Below, piece by piece: positions 61,948-64,000 of a stretch of 64,000 nt of DNA. The notes under the pieces were generated by a model. It was not told the DNA's origin. It saw nothing but the letters and a program-made list of their open reading frames with translations, and searched no databases. Location of the stretch: positions 4,847,782 through 4,911,781 of the forward strand of contig NZ_WHOY01000031.1 in the NCBI RefSeq assembly GCF_009765445.1, given 5' to 3'. The stretch comes from Pantoea sp. BAV 3049. GTDB lineage: Bacteria; Pseudomonadota; Gammaproteobacteria; Enterobacterales; Enterobacteriaceae. Each line of letters starts with the position of its first letter. Within the stretch, counting starts at the first letter, position 1. The position numbers and the translations under genes were made by a program.

Positions 61948-61971
61948 AGGAAGCTGCGGCTTCCTTTTTTT
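61948..61971. terminator. Terminator of galU-ugd-uge
   Basis: A 6- to 7-bp stem GGAAGC/GCTTCC (61949-61954 with 61959-61964) ends in a seven-T run, with an A-run on the left. It can work for both directions. Confidence 0.82.
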
Positions 61972-62010
61972 GCTTTAAAAAAGGGCCAGGAAATTGGTGG
62001 GGGAGCAAAT

Positions 62011-62036
62011 AAAAAACCCCATCTCAGGGATGGGGT
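62011..62036 (-). terminator. hns terminator
   Basis: An 8-bp stem ACCCCATC/GATGGGGT (62016-62023 with 62029-62036) is followed on the minus strand by TTTTTT. It lies 26 bases past the hns stop. Confidence 0.85.
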
Positions 62037-62061
62037 CTTCTGACAGCATCGGTTGCCAGCA

Positions 62062-62469
62062 TTACAGCATGAAATCTTCCAGCTTCTTGCCTTGTTCTTC
62101 AATTGCTTTTTTAATCACGGCAGGAGTACGTCCCTGGCCTGTCCAGGTGCGGCTTTCGCCATTTTCATCAACGTAGCTATATTTGGCAGGACGGGCAGCG
62201 CGTTTTGCTTTACCCGGTGCTTTAGCCGCTGCCAGAGTGGACAGCAATTCATTTGGATCGATACCGTCAGCAATCAGCATATCACGATACTGCTGCAGCT
62301 TGCGGGTACGCTCTTCGATTTCAGCCTGAGCGTGGCTCTCTTCGTCGCGGCGCTCGTTAACCACAACTTCCAGTTTCTCCAGCATCTCTTCCAGAGTTTC
62401 CAGAGAACATTCTCGTGCCTGCGCGCGCAGGGTCCGGATGTTGTTCAAAATTTTAAGTGCTTCGCTCAT
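62062..62469 (-). CDS. hns: Nucleoid-associated protein H-NS
   Basis: Silences AT-rich and horizontally acquired DNA. The 135-residue protein has the N-terminal coiled-coil oligomerisation domain ([21 protein letters not shown] in part) and the DNA-binding AT-hook-like loop [17 protein letters not shown] used the ATG at 62469 with AGGA upstream; an ATG 26 codons earlier reads through noncoding sequence. It is convergent with uge and divergent from tdk. Confidence 0.97.
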   Translation of the reverse strand: MSEALKILNNIRTLRAQARECSLETLEEMLEKLEVVVNERRDEESHAQAEIEERTRKLQQYRDMLIADGIDPNELLSTLAAAKAPGKAKRAARPAKYSYVDENGESRTWTGQGRTPAVIKKAIEEQGKKLEDFML

Positions 62470-62908
62470 GTTCCTGATCTCAAAAATTATAATGGGTGGG
62501 GGAATGTTCTGCCTGATAATAATAGAGTGCGGCAATACGAACTGCAATAGTTAATTTTGTAAGTAATTCAGAATAACAAAACCATTTGATTTAGCAGAAT
62601 GACTATTAACATGACGGGAAATTAACATTCTCTGAATAACAACGTGGTTCATTCCCCTGTCCGGCTGCAGATAAAATCTGTCGGTGACTCATTTGTTCAG
62701 CAAAATAATTAATGGGCAGAAATAAAGCATTTTACAGGGTGTGCCTTGCTAACCTTAAGAAAATTCTGCGAATATTAGCAGGGTTATTTCTGTTTTTTTT
62801 TAATCGTTAAATGCCTTTTGCGGGCTTCATTAAGGTCTCCCGCTGGCGCAGGGCTGTGGTACAATTCATGCCATCCTGTTACCCTTTTTTTACCCGGAGT
62901 GAGGCCTG
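62470..62908. other. hns-tdk divergent region
   Basis: These 439 AT-rich bases contain the hns promoter and leader on one side and the tdk promoter on the other (-10-like TACAAT at 62860-62865). E. coli hns is autoregulated through curved AT-rich DNA, which would suit this composition. No ORF or RNA seen. Confidence 0.4.
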
Positions 62909-63526
62909 ATGGCTCAGCTTTATTTCTATTATTCCGCGATGAACGCGGGAAAATCTACCGCTTTACTGCAGTCTTCGTATAACTACCAGGAGCGCGGCAT
63001 GCGTACACTGGTCTACACTGCGGAGATCGATAACCGCTTTGGTTCCGGTAAGGTTAGTTCACGTATTGGCCTTTCATCTCCGGCAAAACTGTATAATAAC
63101 GAGACAGCACTTTTTGCTGAAATTAATGCCGAGAATCAGATGGAACCGGTTCACTGCGTGCTGGTTGATGAATGCCAGTTTCTGACCCGAGACCAGGTAA
63201 AAGCATTATCAGACGTGGTGGATAATCTCGATATACCAGTACTGTGTTATGGGTTGCGTACAGACTTTCGCGGGGAATTATTTGGCGGAAGCCAGTATTT
63301 GCTTGCCTGGTCAGATAAGCTTGTTGAATTAAAAACAGTTTGCCACTGCGGCAGAAAAGCCGGGATGGTATTAAGACTGGATGAAAACGGTGCCCCTTTC
63401 AAAGAGGGTGAGCAGGTTGTTATTGGCGGTAATGAGCGTTATGTCTCGGTGTGCCGTAAGCATTACAAAGCGGCTATCGAGCAGGGATGCCTGAGGGCAG
63501 TACATGGCGAACACGGCATTAAATAA
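62909..63526 (+). CDS. tdk: Thymidine kinase
   Basis: Salvage enzyme phosphorylating thymidine. The 205-residue protein has the P-loop [19 protein letters not shown] with the catalytic Glu, and zinc Cys in TVCHCGRKA and VCRKHY. GTGAGG precedes the ATG. It is divergent from hns as in E. coli. Confidence 0.96.
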   Translation: MAQLYFYYSAMNAGKSTALLQSSYNYQERGMRTLVYTAEIDNRFGSGKVSSRIGLSSPAKLYNNETALFAEINAENQMEPVHCVLVDECQFLTRDQVKALSDVVDNLDIPVLCYGLRTDFRGELFGGSQYLLAWSDKLVELKTVCHCGRKAGMVLRLDENGAPFKEGEQVVIGGNERYVSVCRKHYKAAIEQGCLRAVHGEHGIK

Positions 63527-63559
63527 GCAATAAAATAGTCGCTCTGAATTATTCAGTCG

Positions 63560-63585
63560 CCCGGTATTGTAAACCGGGTTTTATT
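63560..63585 (+). terminator. tdk terminator
   Basis: A 6-bp stem CCCGGT/ACCGGG (63560-63565 with 63573-63578) is followed by TTTTATTT. Confidence 0.65.
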
Positions 63586-63623
63586 TCAGTGGTTGATTAG
63601 TTTTTCTTACGGGTCAGACAAAT

Positions 63624-63653
63624 AAAAAACCCGCCGGATGGCGGGTTTTTTTT
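63624..63653. terminator. Bidirectional terminator between tdk and adhE
   Basis: A 6-bp GC stem CCCGCC/GGCGGG (63630-63635 with 63640-63645) is framed by six A and eight T. It will stop both convergent genes. Confidence 0.9.
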
Positions 63654-63662
63654 AAGCTACTT

Positions 63663-64000
63663 TTATTTTTTAACTTTTTTCTTAGCATCAACCGGTTGCG
63701 CAACTGCCGCTTCCGCAATGTTGGCGAACGGTTCGGCATATTCGCGGCCGTAGAAGGTATCGAGCATGATTTGTTTCAGTTCGGCAATCAGTGGGTAACG
63801 CGGGTTAGCACCGGTACACTGGTCATCGAAGGCATCTTCAGCCAGCTTATCAACCTTCGCCAGGAAGTCAGCTTCCTGCACGCCAGCTTCCCGGATTGAT
63901 TTAGGAATACCCAGCTCGGCTTTCATTCCTTCCAGCCACAGCAACAGTTTCTCAATTTTCTGCGCGGTACGGTCACCAGGTGCGCTCAGGCGGAGGTGAT
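63663..64000 (-). CDS. adhE: Bifunctional acetaldehyde-CoA/alcohol dehydrogenase, C-terminal end only
   Basis: Reduces acetyl-CoA to ethanol in fermentation. Only the last 111 or so codons lie inside the window; the frame is open to base 64000. The segment ELGIPKSIREAGVQEADF, then DDQCTGANPRYPLIAELKQI, is the conserved AdhE tail, followed by a lineage-specific basic end (DAKKKVKK). An ATG at 63944 is internal. It is convergent with tdk. Confidence 0.94.
   Translation of the reverse strand, partial: HLRLSAPGDRTAQKIEKLLLWLEGMKAELGIPKSIREAGVQEADFLAKVDKLAEDAFDDQCTGANPRYPLIAELKQIMLDTFYGREYAEPFANIAEAAVAQPVDAKKKVKK

Overview
The window is about 64 kb of chromosome from a member of the Enterobacterales, most likely Erwiniaceae (Erwinia or Pantoea). 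Nearly every protein matches an E. coli K-12 counterpart closely along its whole length, but the gene blocks are joined differently: rnd sits beside minEDC, cvrA beside yeaHG, and xthA-tRNA-Tyr-purU beside ychJ-rssA-rssB-galU-hns-tdk-adhE. There is also a lone WbaP/AmsG-type exopolysaccharide-initiating transferase of the kind known from Erwinia. The genus call is inference from gene order and protein similarity recalled from memory. Most of the window is core genome. I see no prophage, insertion sequence or CRISPR array.

Layout. 1-16.9 kb: rlmA (cut by the window edge), yobD, the mannose PTS operon manXYZ with a clear Mlc/CRP control region, yoaE with a coupled upstream small ORF, pdeD, sdaA, nudL-pabB, yoaH, an unrecognised secreted alpha/beta hydrolase, yoaB, yoaA, tsaB and yeaY. 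17-28 kb: fadD behind a FadR operator, rnd, minCDE, ycgL, a lytic transglycosylase gene broken by a stop codon, ycgM, ycgN, a small proline-rich lipoprotein, dsbB, fadR and ycgB. 28-40 kb: dadAX, a DHA1 transporter, the lone WbaP/AmsG-like transferase with an RcsAB-like box and a 12-bp palindrome upstream, yebV, cvrA and yeaGH behind a sigma-54 promoter. 40-54 kb: mipA, yeaE, a decayed patch with a SymE-like remnant, yeaD, gapA, msrB, yeaC, sppA-ansA-pncA, ydjA-selD-topB-ynjH and xthA. 54-64 kb: tRNA-Tyr with a strong stable-RNA promoter and tRNA-derived downstream repeats, purU, ychJ, rssA (broken by a stop codon), rssB, galU-ugd-uge, hns, tdk and the 3' end of adhE.

How the parts fit. Three themes recur: sugar uptake and central carbon (manXYZ, gapA, yeaD, with CRP/Mlc sites), fatty-acid control (FadR and its target fadD in the same window), and cell-surface polysaccharide supply (galU, ugd and uge make UDP-glucose, UDP-glucuronate and UDP-galacturonate; the WbaP-like enzyme starts repeat units). 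Stress genes cluster too (rssB, yeaGH, ycgB, msrB, hns).

Most worth a second look: two single-codon nonsense disruptions (lytic transglycosylase and rssA), the tRNA-Tyr repeat region resembling the E. coli tyrT/rtT arrangement, the secreted hydrolase, the SymE remnant, the regulatory patch ahead of the lone transferase, and the small ORF fused by one base to the yoaE start. Functions are assigned by recognising protein families by eye, with no database search.
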